Counted from the first letter of the stretch, positions 39,401 to 45,245 are shown. The stretch is DNA of 64,000 nt from Pyxicephalus adspersus (GCF_032062135.1 NC_092859.1:26037324-26101323), one strand, 5' to 3'. The notes: generated by a model not told the origin, from the sequence alone. A program made the numbers and translations.

Positions 39401-42400
39401 GGCACTGCTCAGAGGCCTCCTTTCCATTTTTTCCAAACACCTATTGAACTCTACTAAAAGTTAAAGAAAAAAAAAAAACGTGTTTTGTTCCCACCACAGG
39501 AATGTGCTATCTCCAGAGAGTACAAAACTCAGGATTTTATCCTAGTAAGAAATTCAAGACTTGTGTTGTGTAGACTGTCTCATTATCCAATTCCTTATCT
39601 TTTTTAGTTATTTTTCAAAATAAACACATACTTTTTTGTGTAAAATAAAGCTTCAAAAAGGTTGCTTAATCTTGTGAGAAAAGTCTGAAGGTATTTCCAT
39701 AATAAACTTGAGAAGTGCTCCAGAATTAACAAAATCTTTCCAGTGGAAGGCTGGTCAGATTTCAACCTAAAATCTGTTGCAATTTCATCTCCACACCTTA
39801 CAAAAATTGTGCTTCTCCACCCATGATAAACAGTTTTGACCAGTGCCATGTTCAAGACCACAAGTCCTAACCTCAACCCAAATGAACAACTATGAGATCA
39901 ATTAGAATGCAGACTGGTCATTACAATGCAACATAAGTCAGATCATTACAACATTCTAACATCAGTTCCTGACCTGACAATTGCTGTTTTGGCTAAATTG
40001 TGGGTTAAGGGGATTAGGTAGATGGTAATGAGTCATTGGGACATTTACTACTGATGTGATAGTTTAGAGGTGCTGTTCAAAAATGTTGTCTGGGCATTGT
40101 GCTGGTAGCTTTTGCATTTTCCCTCAATTCCAAAAACAGGGACTAGAATGAGTAAATCTCGAACTAAAGCACCTCAATGATGTTATAGCCCAGATACCAG
40201 TTTACCCCAAGGAGAAGTTAGTCAGAAAACCAACATATCTGTAGACATTTAAATGAAGCCACCTGTAGCCCGAAGTCAAATGCCTAGGTGGGTTGGAAGC
40301 AGGTCTGAATCAATACTAAAACCTTTCACTCTTAGGTGCTTTTCACTACAGATCAGTGCACCAAACAATAGTCTAAAGGCAATTTATTTTATTGCAAACA
40401 CAGTCTAGTACCATAATGGAGGTAAGCATTGCAAACAAAGCTCCTAGAAAACTATAAACAAAATGGCCAGAGTTGGCCTATAAAATGGCCAAGAAGGTAA
40501 TTTGTAGAACAATGTGTCTGCAGTAAGCACAAATGTTTTAGTTACTATTGGAGTTTGCTGTAAGTAACTTATGATTTATTTTTCACAACATTTTATTATA
40601 AATTAAAATAGATTTGCACATTAACCATTAGTTGATTTGGCCTTTTGCACGATTTCTGAGAAACAACTGTTGAGTTGGCTGACTCTGAAGATTTGTATTG
40701 AAGAAGGAATGGTGTCAAGTAAAACAATAAATATGCAAAACAAGAATTTGAGTTTCATCCCAATATCCAGCAAGGTCCTTACCACCATCTGGCTCTGCAG
40801 CCACTCCACCAGGGTTTCAGCAGTGGAGTCTGGCACCTGACACCGCAGGCCGTCCCTCTCATCGGTATCCATCATCTCCAGCATTCCTCGCAAGTCTTCG
40901 ATAAGATGAAGGACTCGTAAGCTCCCCATGAATGGCGAAGTCGGTGACTGACAATCAAAAATGCCATTGGAATACTCCAGGGCCTTGGAGCCTGTAGACA
41001 AGACACAATATTAGTTGGATAATCATTACCATTATTAAAAATCTGCAGGGTACAGTACCGGGCTGCTAATGATGACCAACTTCTAAGAAAGCCAATTGTG
41101 TGGCTACAGTAGTAGTCTTTAACCCAAGCAAGCACACATATTGGGAAAGTAAAATGAGCATACTAGTTCCAAGTAATCAGAAAATATTGAAGCCACTGGA
41201 TTATTATGACTGCAAAGAACATAGTATTTTTTAGAAGCAAAACGTCAGCAACGACATTCAACAAGAACAAGGATCAGTGAGTCACATCACCAAATCCCAA
41301 AACCTTTAGTGACATGATCTCTACTAAAGCAAATAAAGAGAAGTCTATATTGGCTAAATCTTCCCTTCCCTACAAAGGGTTTACATTGTACATACCAAGG
41401 CATCTAGTAACATGATTGAATTGCAGAACCATGGATCTTGCAAAGAAAATTTAGTTGCAGTAAAAGTTATTATATATAATCTTGCAAGACGATAAAAACA
41501 TAAAAGAAAAGGGCATCTCTTGATAATTCTCAAAAACCTCTATAGTGTTGGTAGATCATCAGCTATTCATTTACCCCCTCCATAGATGTCTATCAGAATT
41601 AATGTGCAGATGCTGCTGGATGTAAAAAACAAGCCATGGCCCCAGGATCCTTGGTAAGTGAATGCGTGGAGGGGGAGGTAGGGCAATTTAGGTTAGGAGA
41701 AAGGGATAAACAGGTTTATTTGAAAGAACAGATAAGGTTTAAAATGGACCTTCCATTAATATAGAAGGGATTTAATCCTAGAATATACACATTGATATAT
41801 TTTCCCCGCAGTAAAAGAGTTGATGGCAGCTGCTCATACTAGTTCTGGTCTCTGTGGCAGACAGCCATGTGTTTACAAGTGGAAATGTTAAGAATTTTAT
41901 GGATCGCCTGCTCAGTAATGAATTTTGAGCATTGCAGGCCACCAATAACAACCACAATCTTTGTTAGAAATGGCATTATTAAAATAATTTCGTTTTTAGT
42001 TTTCAGAGGATTAAAGTTAGTTATTTTCTGTATCTGCTTTGGAAACATTCATTATTTGTTCTAAAGATATTCTTTAAAGCAGCAAATCACAATCAGGGTT
42101 TTGTGGAACCCTAAAAGTCCTTCAGAGGTTGCTGAGAGGTTATTGAAACGAAAAGAAGGAAACTGGTGAAGGACCAATTTTGTTTTTAGAGCCTATAAAG
42201 GCAAAACATCAGACATTACTGACCACCAACGTGAGAGATTTTCTTTCCACTGACCCCCAATACATTGGGGTAAGCAGGGGGGTTCCCCAAGTAAAAATTT
42301 ACAGGTATCTTATGGGTAAAAGGGAGAGAATGGATGCTTTAAAGGCTCAGCCTGTCTATAACTGGAATTTTGGTGATGGGTGGACACAAACTGGTTAAAT

Positions 42401-44729
42401 TGTCCATTCACTCCTTTTGTCTTTTGGAGACAAACAGCCTAACTTCTAAACTTCAGTTGTGCCAAAGGCAAAACGTCTCTTAAAAACTGTGGTAAGTGAT
42501 GGGGGTAGGGAAGTGAAGATACCTCACTTCATATCATACACAATGTTTTCTCTGTCTGTTCCTGGCTTTATAATTCAAACTGTTTACCCAAGTGAACATC
42601 TAAAGCTAGGTACACACTTCCAATAATTATAGTTAGAAAACAAAGAATCAACGATTAAGCACGATTATATTTGAACGATCCTAATGTGCACAATTCTGTA
42701 CATGCTGTAAGGATACGATCGTTCAAATATAATCCACCAATATTGTACACACGCTAGATACAATTGTTTGAACGATACAGGAGTGAACCATCCACGATCA
42801 CTGAACATCTGTACACACGACAGACGATTGTTGCTCAATTAGATCCGACAGGACGGTCGTCAATTTCCAGTGACAATCGACGTTCGTTGGCGTCGTTGTG
42901 CACCTTTTTTGTTAACGATTCTCGGACAATCAGCCGTTAGTCGTTCATTTCCAATGGCATTTATTCGAAGTGTGTATGCTGCTTAAGGCTTTTTTTTATA
43001 CCAATCTTCTAATCAGATATGTTATATGCCTCATGGCCAACTAGCAGCAATTATAGATACTCAGTGCTCAACCCAAAAAATTTTTTAAGCTGAGTGGGAA
43101 GAAATTTAGGTGGGTGAAAGCTCCCGAATTGTGACCCAACTCATTAGTAACCAACCAAAAACAGCCGGGTGGTTGCTGAAAAGTGCCAGGTGGTGCGCCC
43201 AGCTTAAAGGGTCCGAGGAGAACACTGTATACTTCTTGGTAGTGAGGGATTGGACCTTAATTACCTAGAAATATTAAACTAGGGAGTCATTAAAGAGAAA
43301 TATGTGAGTAATTGAAAATACATATGTAATGGCACACAAAAGTGTTTGTGAATTGTAATCAAGTTATATTGAAAATGACTCTGTGATTATAGCCTGCTCT
43401 GTTCCTGAGGACGCGGACTTGGCTTCGTGTAACGCATTGAACGTTTAATGCCTATCAACATAAAACAGACCAACTATGTGAATGTAATGATTGAATGAAT
43501 ATGGTTTTATTTAATTTTATGTAATTTTAACTAAGTTTTAAATAAATTGTTGTTTTATGTTTTATTTATGATTGAATGCCTTTAAAGTCCCAAAATTATC
43601 TATTTGTATCTGCAGCCTTTCTGATTTTACTTTGTTACTGTGGATAGACCTTCCTAGAGTTCATGAGAAATCCATCCAACTCCCATAACTCTATGCATTC
43701 AAAGTGCTCTTCCCGGCCACCTTTCATACGCTGCATAACACTTGTAAAATCCATTTAAAACAATTTGATTTCATCTTTATTATGCTCACCACATTTATAC
43801 AACCCCAATGTACACGCTCCTTTAGATTTTCTAATAACCATATTGTACCAGGATTATGTTTAGTCTGGGCAGATCCTCATATTACATAAAATCATCATAT
43901 ACATACAATTTAATTACATTTGTCTTTGGATTTACCAAAACTATGTAGAATGAGAACTTTCCCACACTGACCAATCAATATTTTACAATCAGACAGCCCC
44001 CTAGTACATACCAGTTCTTAGGATCTGAAGGAGATTGTACAGTTAGATTGTAATGTGTATCATGGAGAGCTTAAGAATAATAAGAACTATGTTCAAGCAA
44101 ATCTCACTTTTTTTTCAGGAAAATATGTGCAAATTGATGTTACCTCCCCAAACGTGTCCACGGATCTCTTTGTTCTGCATAATAAAGCTCCTGTGCTGTA
44201 TTTCCATCTGCTTTGGTAATATGTGGCTCTCATTTATTTCTGGGGGGCATGAAAACAACACTGAGACCTGCAGATTTCATAACCAGAGAAGGTGGAGGTA
44301 CAGAGAGAGCTGTATTATGCAGCATGATGACAACTATGGATTTTCAAAGTAAACTGCAGTGATTTGGACTTTTCTTTAGTTATTTGCGAAAAGAAACATT
44401 AGTTTACACATTTAAAAATGTCTGGGGTTCCACTTTAATGTGATAGTCTATTTGGTTAGATAAAAACAGAAGTTTAGGATAGCCATTACTAATCAGAGCT
44501 GTCAGCAAACGTGCTGAATATTGTAATCCGATTGTACAATGTTCTGCAAGCTTTAGGAACTACTAAACTATTGTAAATACTATTAAAGCACAGAACAGGG
44601 ACCATGTACCCCCCCCCCCCCAATGTACCCCCCTGTAGCCTTTTGTCATTCATTAGAAGACTCACCAGCTATAATCCCGTCCATCTGCTCCAAGGCTGCG
44701 GCCAACATCTCACTTGCGTCTGTCATCAT
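4533..44729 (-). CDS. PPFIBP1: Liprin-beta-1, split gene (25 coding exons found)
   Basis: Multi-exon minus-strand gene. Joined exons give about 960 codons; human liprin-beta-1 is about 1,010. Seen: N-terminus MMTDASEMLAAALEQMDG, coiled-coil blocks such as YQERLARLENDKES, the basic RSSFGRGFFK motif, SAM-domain blocks (WTKEQVC, HRVMEWLRSVDLAEYAP, NIPPNKTLLRRHLATHF) and the C-terminus SPSASITDDDSNV. Known for the family: a cytoplasmic scaffold that binds liprin-alpha through SAM domains, self-associates through the coiled coil, and takes part in LAR-phosphatase and cortical adhesion or microtubule-anchoring complexes. The start is fixed by a TAA two codons upstream of ATGATG. It is beta-1 rather than beta-2 because the tail (LDRLEQMEDSEGTVRQ) and linker match beta-1. 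About 67 codons of SAM1/SAM2 are not found. Splice choices at exons 2, 13 and 15 are ambiguous. Confidence 0.95.
4690..5140 (+). repeat. Degenerate tandem repeat in last intron
   Basis: Repeated phrases 'CAGCCCTGTGCACCTGTAT', 'TTATGGACCAGCC' and 'CACCTGTATACCACTT' recur about every 40 bases between exon 24 and the exon 25 acceptor. Units are strongly diverged. Confidence 0.6.
5141..6506. other. Rest of PPFIBP1 last intron
   Basis: No exon seen. It contains the hAT-type MITE at 6055-6215 and otherwise unremarkable A/T-rich sequence. An inverted pair ACTGATGCATTTTGGA / CCAAAATGCATCAGT at 5360-5375 and 5409-5423 marks a short foldback. Confidence 0.5.
6055..6215 (+). mobile_element. hAT-type MITE copy (CAGTG family)
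   Basis: Begins CAGTGCCCTCCC and contains CCAGGCGCACCACCCAGGAC, then the internal stem AGTAACCAC ... GTGGTTACT, then GGGTCACAATACAGGAGC and CTTCTTCCCAC. Same order as copies at 27833-27990, 43062-43227 and 46308-46459. Confidence 0.65.
6507..6572 (-). CDS. PPFIBP1: PPFIBP1 exon 24
   Basis: 22 codons, phase 0 at both ends: MEDSEGTVRQIGAFSEGINN, then LT. Identical to the mammalian protein over this short exon. Acceptor TTACAG, donor GTAAGT. Confidence 0.95.
6742..6921 (-). CDS. PPFIBP1: PPFIBP1 exon 23, post-SAM tail
   Basis: 60 codons, phase 0 at both ends: PKKLAFSNFGTLRKKKQEEN, then EEYVCPMELGQSSANSIIKP and FRAGLDLRMLDDEDLDRLEQ. SNFGxLRKKKQE and EEYVCPMELGQ separate beta-1 from beta-2. Acceptor ACACAG, donor GTAAGC. 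Confidence 0.95.
6922..7546. other. PPFIBP1 intron between exons 22 and 23
   Basis: 625 bp of A/T-rich sequence; no exon, repeat family or RNA gene recognised. Confidence 0.5.
7547..7735 (-). CDS. PPFIBP1: PPFIBP1 exon 22, SAM3 second half
   Basis: 63 codons, phase 0 at both ends: VLEPRFNVETMAQLLNIPPN, then KTLLRRHLATHFNLLVGQPS and QLQKQEALSAPDYVLLTATA and KVK. Nearly invariant among liprin-betas through the SAM3 helix. Acceptor TTCTAG, donor GTGAGG. Confidence 0.95.
7736..8720. other. PPFIBP1 intron between exons 21 and 22
   Basis: 985 bp of A/T-rich sequence without a recognisable feature. Confidence 0.5.
8721..8846 (-). CDS. PPFIBP1: PPFIBP1 exon 21, SAM3 first half
   Basis: 42 codons, phase 0 at both ends: SNISPSEVAQWTNHRVMEWL, then RSVDLAEYAPNLRGSGVHGG and LM. 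The acceptor is the first AG of TAGAG (exon starts 8846); using the second AG would create an immediate in-frame stop. Donor GTAAGT. Confidence 0.95.
8847..9270. other. PPFIBP1 intron between exons 20 and 21
   Basis: 424 bp; nothing recognised beyond the flanking splice sites. Confidence 0.5.
9271..9393 (-). CDS. PPFIBP1: PPFIBP1 exon 20, SAM2 C-terminal half
   Basis: 41 codons, phase 0 at both ends: DDLLSLKVVSVLHHLSIKRA, then IQVLRINSFDSNCLRRRPSD and E. It starts mid-SAM2, at the equivalent of mammalian MTV|DDLLSLKV. Acceptor CCCCAG. The donor GTGGCT is weak, but the next exon continues in phase. Confidence 0.93.
9394..11209. other. PPFIBP1: Intron where SAM1/SAM2 exon(s) should lie
   Basis: Reading both strands, I found no sequence matching the expected end of SAM1 (ELGIKHxLHRKKL) or start of SAM2 (WVTRWLDDIGLPQY). 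A TA dinucleotide run at 10482-10518 is the only obvious assembly hazard. The flanking exons are both phase 0, so the break is silent in frame. Confidence 0.7.
10482..10518. repeat. (TA)n microsatellite
   Basis: Uninterrupted TA run of about 18 units followed by T-rich sequence. Confidence 0.9.
11210..11360 (-). CDS. PPFIBP1: PPFIBP1 exon 19, SAM1 (first four helices)
   Basis: One base plus 50 codons: DLDTPFAKWTKEQVCSWLRD, then QGLGSYVNSCKQWIVSGQTL and LHASQQDLEK. This covers most of SAM1 but stops before the usual ELGIKHxLHRKKL helix, which must lie in the next exon. Acceptor CTGCAG, donor GTGAGG. The next exon found (exon 20) starts well inside SAM2. Confidence 0.94.
11361..12069. other. 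PPFIBP1 intron between exons 18 and 19
   Basis: 709 bp; no exon or repeat family recognised. Confidence 0.5.
12070..12201 (-). CDS. PPFIBP1: PPFIBP1 exon 18, pre-SAM segment
   Basis: One base plus 43 codons plus two bases: LKRSQSTTLNQDDDFPEEEF, then KRGGTRSTAGPRLGWSRDLG and HTQ. The FKRGGTRxTAGPRLGWSRDLG block is diagnostic of liprin-beta. Acceptor TTTTAG. The donor GTCTGT is unusual, but it yields the expected split Ser codon into SDLDTPFAKW of exon 19. Confidence 0.92.
12324..12465 (-). CDS. PPFIBP1: PPFIBP1 exon 17, linker
   Basis: Two bases plus 46 codons plus two bases: ETEKGSADALDLAVSPPRSP, then DAGSIHSSPSSPDSKKKPRG and IKKLFG. SPDSKKKxRGIxKLFG is the family hallmark before the SAM repeats. 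Acceptor CTCACAG, donor GTGAGT. Confidence 0.94.
12466..15908. other. PPFIBP1 intron between exons 16 and 17
   Basis: About 3.4 kb with no recognised exon. An 80-codon minus-strand frame at 13234-13476 resembles no family I know and lacks coding context. The rest is A/T-rich single-copy-looking sequence. Confidence 0.5.
15909..16083 (-). CDS. PPFIBP1: PPFIBP1 exon 16, basic linker motif
   Basis: 58 codons plus one base: KPSSPDSGKFDTLPPRPPGH, STGGEEEVFGTRKARSSFGR, GFFKLKANTKKTASTPNL. Strong match to the mammalian TLPPRPPG and FGTRKVRSSFGRGFFK segment. Acceptor CATCAG, donor GTAGAC. The split Ala codon (G plus CG) leads into exon 17 as AETEK, as in mammals. Confidence 0.94.
16084..17773. other. 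PPFIBP1 intron between exons 15 and 16
   Basis: Contains a possible extra exon (16276-16372, minus) bounded by CTATCAG and GTTCTG whose length (97) would reconcile the strong GTAAGT donor of exon 15 with the phase of exon 16. Otherwise unremarkable. Confidence 0.45.
17774..17825 (-). CDS. PPFIBP1: PPFIBP1 exon 15, short linker exon (donor uncertain)
   Basis: One base plus 17 codons: EVKISSLSTEEKSEEKP. Acceptor TTTCAG. Joining directly to exon 16 in frame needs the weak donor GTGTAA. A consensus GTAAGT lies two bases further (exon end 17772) but would change the phase unless another exon intervenes. Conservation is low, so this exon rests on splice sites and frame. Confidence 0.65.
17826..19427. 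other. PPFIBP1 intron between exons 14 and 15
   Basis: 1.6 kb; holds the palindromic element at 18841-19175 preceded by an A-run. No exon seen. Confidence 0.5.
18841..19175 (+). mobile_element. Palindromic MITE, TAAGCTGCGTACACACGT ends
   Basis: 335 bp with terminal inverted repeats: left TAAGCTGCGTACACACGT, right end inverse TAAAGCTGCGTACACACGT. Inside are hairpins TTGGAAAGGATC / GATCCTTTCCAA (18872-18901) and TGGATCCG / CGGATCCA (near 19051-19072), and repeated ATCGTTCATCGTT blocks. No protein. Related copies are at 50481-50789, 34926-35150 and 42601-42986. Confidence 0.8.
19428..19558 (-). CDS. PPFIBP1: PPFIBP1 exon 14, linker
   Basis: 43 codons plus two bases: SSVEVHTSVLQVSIPSFASS, then TVLQKQVDATKAVKKEEPSA and PET. 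HTSVLQVSIPS aligns with mammalian HTTILQVSIPS, which anchors this diverged region. Acceptor CGCTAG, donor GTAAAT. Confidence 0.9.
19559..20270. other. PPFIBP1 intron between exons 13 and 14
   Basis: 712 bp; no feature recognised. Confidence 0.5.
20271..20419 (-). CDS. PPFIBP1: PPFIBP1 exon 13, Ser/Pro-rich linker
   Basis: Two bases plus 49 codons: KDVESDDSVISGSNSLVL, DCNVLSDTDKSPSPPP, LSFTPSPEEVPASPK. The DxxKSPSPxP core matches the mammalian linker; the first half is poorly conserved. A TAGTAG tandem acceptor lets the exon start at 20419 or 20422, adding or losing one Val in frame. Donor GTAATG. Confidence 0.88.
20423..21035. other. PPFIBP1 intron between exons 12 and 13
   Basis: About 610 bp; open frame continuing from exon 13 on the minus strand is intronic read-through with no conserved peptide. 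No feature recognised. Confidence 0.5.
21036..21111 (-). CDS. PPFIBP1: PPFIBP1 exon 12, end of coiled coil
   Basis: 25 codons plus one base: DRKIEELRQSLNRYKKVQDM, then VVMAH. Acceptor TTACAG, donor GTAAGA. It follows NEEK directly, as in mammals, and is the last clear heptad region before the linker. Confidence 0.94.
21112..21691. other. PPFIBP1 intron between exons 11 and 12
   Basis: Contains a (TA)n run at 21370-21416; otherwise nothing recognised. Confidence 0.55.
21370..21416. repeat. (TA)n microsatellite
   Basis: About 23 TA units in the PPFIBP1 intron between exons 11 and 12. Confidence 0.9.
21692..21753 (-). CDS. PPFIBP1: PPFIBP1 exon 11, coiled coil
   Basis: Two bases plus 20 codons: MEVQKMKKAVESLMAANEEK, identical to the mammalian block apart from the first residue. 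Acceptor TATTAG, donor GTAGGT. Confidence 0.94.
21754..22805. other. PPFIBP1 intron between exons 10 and 11
   Basis: 1.05 kb; no feature recognised. Confidence 0.5.
22806..22838 (-). CDS. PPFIBP1: PPFIBP1 exon 10, 33-nt microexon
   Basis: A 33-nt exon encoding roughly DETLKKTLREK. Acceptor CTGCACAG, donor GTAAGA. Entry and exit phases are equal. Inclusion gives ...RDETLKKTLREKNMEVQ... and skipping gives ...RDMEVQ.... The skipped form resembles the mammalian RDIEVQ junction, so regulated inclusion is plausible. The insert is Lys-rich and helix-compatible. Confidence 0.72.
22839..24864. other. PPFIBP1 intron between exons 9 and 10
   Basis: 2.0 kb. Contains a possible MITE end (TTAAAGCAGAACTCCAG near 22979), a larger inverted-repeat element (23534-24101) and a relatively G+C-rich unassigned stretch about 24250-24430. 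No exon recognised. Confidence 0.5.
23534..24101 (+). mobile_element. Inverted-repeat DNA element, CCTCCTAAGCGG ends
   Basis: Left CTTTACCTCCTAAGCGGTAA; right end inverse CTTTATAAACCCCCTTAGCAGT. The ends are imperfect inverted repeats about 568 bp apart. The left half is G+C-rich (CCCCGAGTC-like motifs, GACGTC context); the right half is T-rich. Non-autonomous, no transposase. Confidence 0.6.
24865..24979 (-). CDS. PPFIBP1: PPFIBP1 exon 9, coiled coil
   Basis: 38 codons plus one base: DELAMLKEELELKEADIRRL, then QENVNAPLGTESKGTGDR. Corresponds to the mammalian DELASLKEQLEEKE block. Acceptor TGTAG, donor GTAAGG. The leftover G can join exon 10 or exon 11 in the same phase, so exon 10 is skippable. 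Confidence 0.92.
24980..26979. other. PPFIBP1 intron between exons 8 and 9
   Basis: 2.0 kb, A/T-rich; no exon or classified repeat recognised. Confidence 0.5.
26980..27072 (-). CDS. PPFIBP1: PPFIBP1 exon 8, coiled coil
   Basis: 31 codons, phase 0 at both ends: SLMAKLSSMKIKVGQMHYEK, then QRMEHQCQTTK. Acceptor CACCAG. The donor GTGTTG is weak. The block continues directly from STK of exon 7, so the N gap between the two exons has probably not removed coding sequence. Confidence 0.9.
27085..27458. other. GA-repeat and scaffold gap
   Basis: A GAGAGAAAGAGAG run enters a 333-base block of N (27126-27458). The true gap length is unknown. Neighbouring coding exons 7 and 8 are contiguous in the family protein, so no exon needs to be in it. 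Confidence 0.95.
27607..27699 (-). CDS. PPFIBP1: PPFIBP1 exon 7, coiled coil
   Basis: 31 codons, phase 0 at both ends: GLVQEMNDLRLRVVEMENER, then TLYEKKLKSTK. Aligns with the mammalian block INDLRLKVSEM and YEKKLKSTK. Acceptor TTATAG, donor GTAACT. It sits just upstream in the gene of the scaffold gap at 27126-27458. Confidence 0.93.
27833..27990 (-). mobile_element. hAT-type MITE copy (CAGTG family), inverted
   Basis: Read on the minus strand: CAGTGTTCTCCCCAGGCCCT, then AGCCGGGCGCACCACCTGGC, a CAGTAACCA stem and a poly-T-like far end. The far terminus also reads CAGTG on the plus strand (27833), completing the inverted ends. No clear 8-bp duplication. Confidence 0.7.
28325..28620 (+). repeat. 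Polypurine GA-rich tract
   Basis: About 300 bases almost without pyrimidines (AGAGAAAG, GGAAGGAAAAG variants). It produces spurious overlapping open frames on both strands; no peptide is meaningful. Confidence 0.85.
29201..29613 (+). mobile_element. MITE with TTAAAGTGGAC / TTCCGCTTTAA ends
   Basis: 413 bp between TTAA (29201-29204) and TTAA (29610-29613), with end repeats AAAGTGGACC and inverse AAAGCGGAAC: a piggyBac-like, non-autonomous layout. Interior has the palindrome-like TCACCTGACCT ... GATCAGGTGACGTA and AAGATGGCTGC. A related core lies at 58850-59160. Confidence 0.7.
29926..30027 (-). CDS. PPFIBP1: PPFIBP1 exon 6, probable in-frame cassette
   Basis: 34 codons (102 bp), phase 0 at both ends: SLNKTIAELRQQMEKLEVEL, then ALFQEKRLQYGDQE. 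Acceptor ATTCAG, donor GTGACA. It lies between the conserved KDTE and GLVQ blocks, which are adjacent in the human canonical protein as I recall it. It therefore looks like an alternative exon lengthening the coiled coil without changing frame. The leucine spacing is helical and amphipathic. Confidence 0.75.
30028..30780. other. PPFIBP1 intron between exons 5 and 6
   Basis: 753 bp; no feature recognised. Confidence 0.5.
30781..30912 (-). CDS. PPFIBP1: PPFIBP1 exon 5, coiled coil
   Basis: 44 codons, phase 0 at both ends: ELLSRTSLETQKLDLMAEIS, then TLKLKLTSVEKDQTDFENKF and KDTE. Matches the liprin-beta signature LLSRTSLETQKLDLM. Acceptor TTTAG, donor GTATGC. Confidence 0.94.
30913..32400. other. 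PPFIBP1 intron between exons 4 and 5
   Basis: 1.5 kb; the exon-4-proximal 470 bases are mostly a pogo-like MITE (31933-32345). The remainder has a C-run near 30990 and nothing else recognised. Confidence 0.5.
31933..32345 (+). mobile_element. Pogo/Tigger-like MITE with TA duplication
   Basis: 413 bp flanked by TA on both sides (31931-31932, 32346-32347). Ends: CAGTACAACCTCCGTTATC and inverse CAGTAGAACCTTGGTTATCC, typical of pogo-like Tc1/mariner elements. Two strong internal hairpins: 15-bp arms at 32033-32047 / 32078-32092 and perfect 16-bp arms at 32101-32116 / 32128-32143. Confidence 0.8.
32401..32514 (-). CDS. PPFIBP1: PPFIBP1 exon 4, coiled coil
   Basis: 38 codons, phase 0 at both ends: VSVLTDQVEAQGEKIRDLEF, then CLEEHREKLNATEEMLQQ. 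Nearly identical to the mammalian protein. Acceptor AAACAG, donor GTGAGA. A pogo-like MITE ends only 55 bp downstream of the donor, at 32345. Confidence 0.95.
32515..32985. other. PPFIBP1 intron between exons 3 and 4
   Basis: 471 bp; nothing recognised. Confidence 0.5.
32986..33072 (-). CDS. PPFIBP1: PPFIBP1 exon 3, start of coiled coil
   Basis: 29 codons, phase 0 at both ends: VNGHISGSADI, then the highly conserved YQERLARLENDKESLVLQ. Acceptor TTGCAG, donor GTACGT. This opens the long coiled coil that mediates self-association in the liprin family. Confidence 0.93.
33211..33292 (+). mobile_element. 5'-truncated SINE tail with (TAA)n
   Basis: GTACAGCGCTGTGTAATATG, then GGCGCTATATAAATC and about nine TAA units. 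The same tail, inverted, begins the SINE copies at 58731 and 62432. Only the 3' part is present, as expected from incomplete reverse transcription. Confidence 0.7.
34675..34925 (+). repeat. Dispersed repeat family I, copy 2
   Basis: Shares TTCAGGCATCATCCAGGGTC, CATGTAAATCCTGGTG, ACAGATCGGCCC and CTTCCTGCCTGCAGAAGACT with the other copies. Ends abruptly at a palindromic-element remnant. Confidence 0.6.
34926..35150 (+). mobile_element. Remnant of palindromic MITE
   Basis: AATTTTTGTCGCTGGAAAG, GAGTGGCACCCCACTGTGCTC, TTGGATCCGTCAGGAC and CAGATTCTCGCCCAAGA follow the order of the intact copy at 18841-19175, but the end repeats are lost or decayed. Confidence 0.6.
37330..37755. repeat. Diverged interspersed repeat with AAGATGGCGGA
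   Basis: CTTAAAGTAGACTTAAATCC at one side and AATAGGACCTGCCTGG / ATTTTAAG at the other resemble inverted MITE ends. The interior has AAGATGGCGGAGCC (37636) and CAGAAGGGACATCGCC, shared in part with 57940-58200 and 49619. Confidence 0.4.
40783..40991 (-). CDS. PPFIBP1: PPFIBP1 exon 2
   Basis: About 69 codons encoding the conserved liprin-beta-1 N-terminal segment: SKALEYSNGIFDCQ, SPTSPFMGSLRVLHL and the acidic LEMMDTDERDGL stretch, ending ETLVEWLQSQMV. Acceptor CTACAG. The donor may be GTAAGG (exon ends 40783) or GTGGTA three bases earlier (exon ends 40786). Both keep the frame and differ by one Val. Confidence 0.93.
42601..42986 (+). mobile_element. Palindromic MITE, TAAAGCTAGGTACACAC subfamily
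   Basis: Left TAAAGCTAGGTACACACTTC; right inverse TTAAGCAGCATACACACTTC. 386 bp, with many ACGATC / GATCGT inversions and a central ATACGATCGTTCAAATATA palindromic block pairing with 42667-42682. Same end motif as 18841-19175 but a different interior. Confidence 0.7.
43062..43227 (-). mobile_element. hAT-type MITE copy (CAGTG family), inverted
   Basis: Minus-strand CAGTGTTCTCCTCGGACCC, GCTGGGCGCACCACCTGGC, CAACCACCCGGCTGTTTTTG, then GGGTCACAATTCGGGAGC. The opposite end shows CAGTGCTCAACCC on the plus strand. Confidence 0.7.
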
Positions 44730-44753
44730 TCTTTAACGTCTCGTTCTCAGGCC
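44666..44753 (-). CDS. PPFIBP1: PPFIBP1 exon 1 (first coding exon, with 5' UTR part)
   Basis: The acceptor (TTTCAG) lies just above 44753, so at least one non-coding exon lies further upstream. Coding runs 44729-44666 (21 codons plus one base): MMTDASEMLAAALEQMDGII. The first ATG has A at -3, and an in-frame TAA lies two codons upstream, which fixes the start. Donor GTGAGT. The split Gly codon is completed by exon 2. Confidence 0.93.
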
Positions 44754-44944
44754 CTGAAATCCAAAATTAAAATTAGAATTAATTGTTCTCAAGAAAAGAC
44801 TGAAAATTAAAATTCTTAACTACTAGGATGGATTTACTGCAAAATGATGGCTTGTGTTCTGAAATGTAACAATGTAAAAAGATTTATATTCATCTGGACG
44901 GGTTAATGTTAATTAGAGATTTTTTTTTTTGCTGCGTTAGGTCC

Positions 44945-45245
44945 TAGGGCTGGACCACATCAATGTATTGCTGTAATAAACGCATTACACCACAACTCGA
45001 TGTGTACTCTTCCTTGATTGTTTCCAGTGACAGTACAATGAATGAGCACTGTACACACAACACTGATCAGTTCTATAGAGAGGAGGAAGACAAACAGGAG
45101 ACACCCTGCTGGGTCCTTCTCCATAGGATATGACAAGCAGTCGTTCAGCGATCTAGCAGGGGGCCACTGTACGCATGCTAGCTTTTCACCCGAGATGTTA
45201 ACAATTGCTTCACACACTGTACACAAGCTAGCCATAATTCTTTTT
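44945..45245 (+). repeat. Diverged palindromic-element-like repeat
   Basis: ATGTGTACTCTTCCTTGATTG, GAATGAGCACTGTACACACA, TCCTTCTCCATAGGATATGA and CACTGTACACAAGCTAG recall the GTACACAC family layout, but the ends are not clear. Confidence 0.35.

Larger units (their letters stand above)
33073..40782. other. PPFIBP1 intron between exons 2 and 3
   Basis: 7.7 kb without a recognised exon. Contains a truncated SINE tail (33211-33292), a dispersed repeat (34675-34925) directly followed by a palindromic element remnant (34926-35150), A-runs, and an AAGATGGCGGA-bearing repeat (about 37330-37755). Open frames at 39204-39464 (plus) and 39604-39876 (minus) match nothing I recognise. Confidence 0.5.
40992..44665. 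other. PPFIBP1 intron between exons 1 and 2
   Basis: 3.7 kb. Two repeats identified (42601-42986 and 43062-43227). No exon recognised. Scattered open frames lack splice context or known peptide. Confidence 0.5.

Noticed and set aside
39604..39876. 90-codon minus-strand frame resembling a degraded transposase remnant
   Set aside because: No catalytic motif, terminal repeats or second conserved block could be identified.
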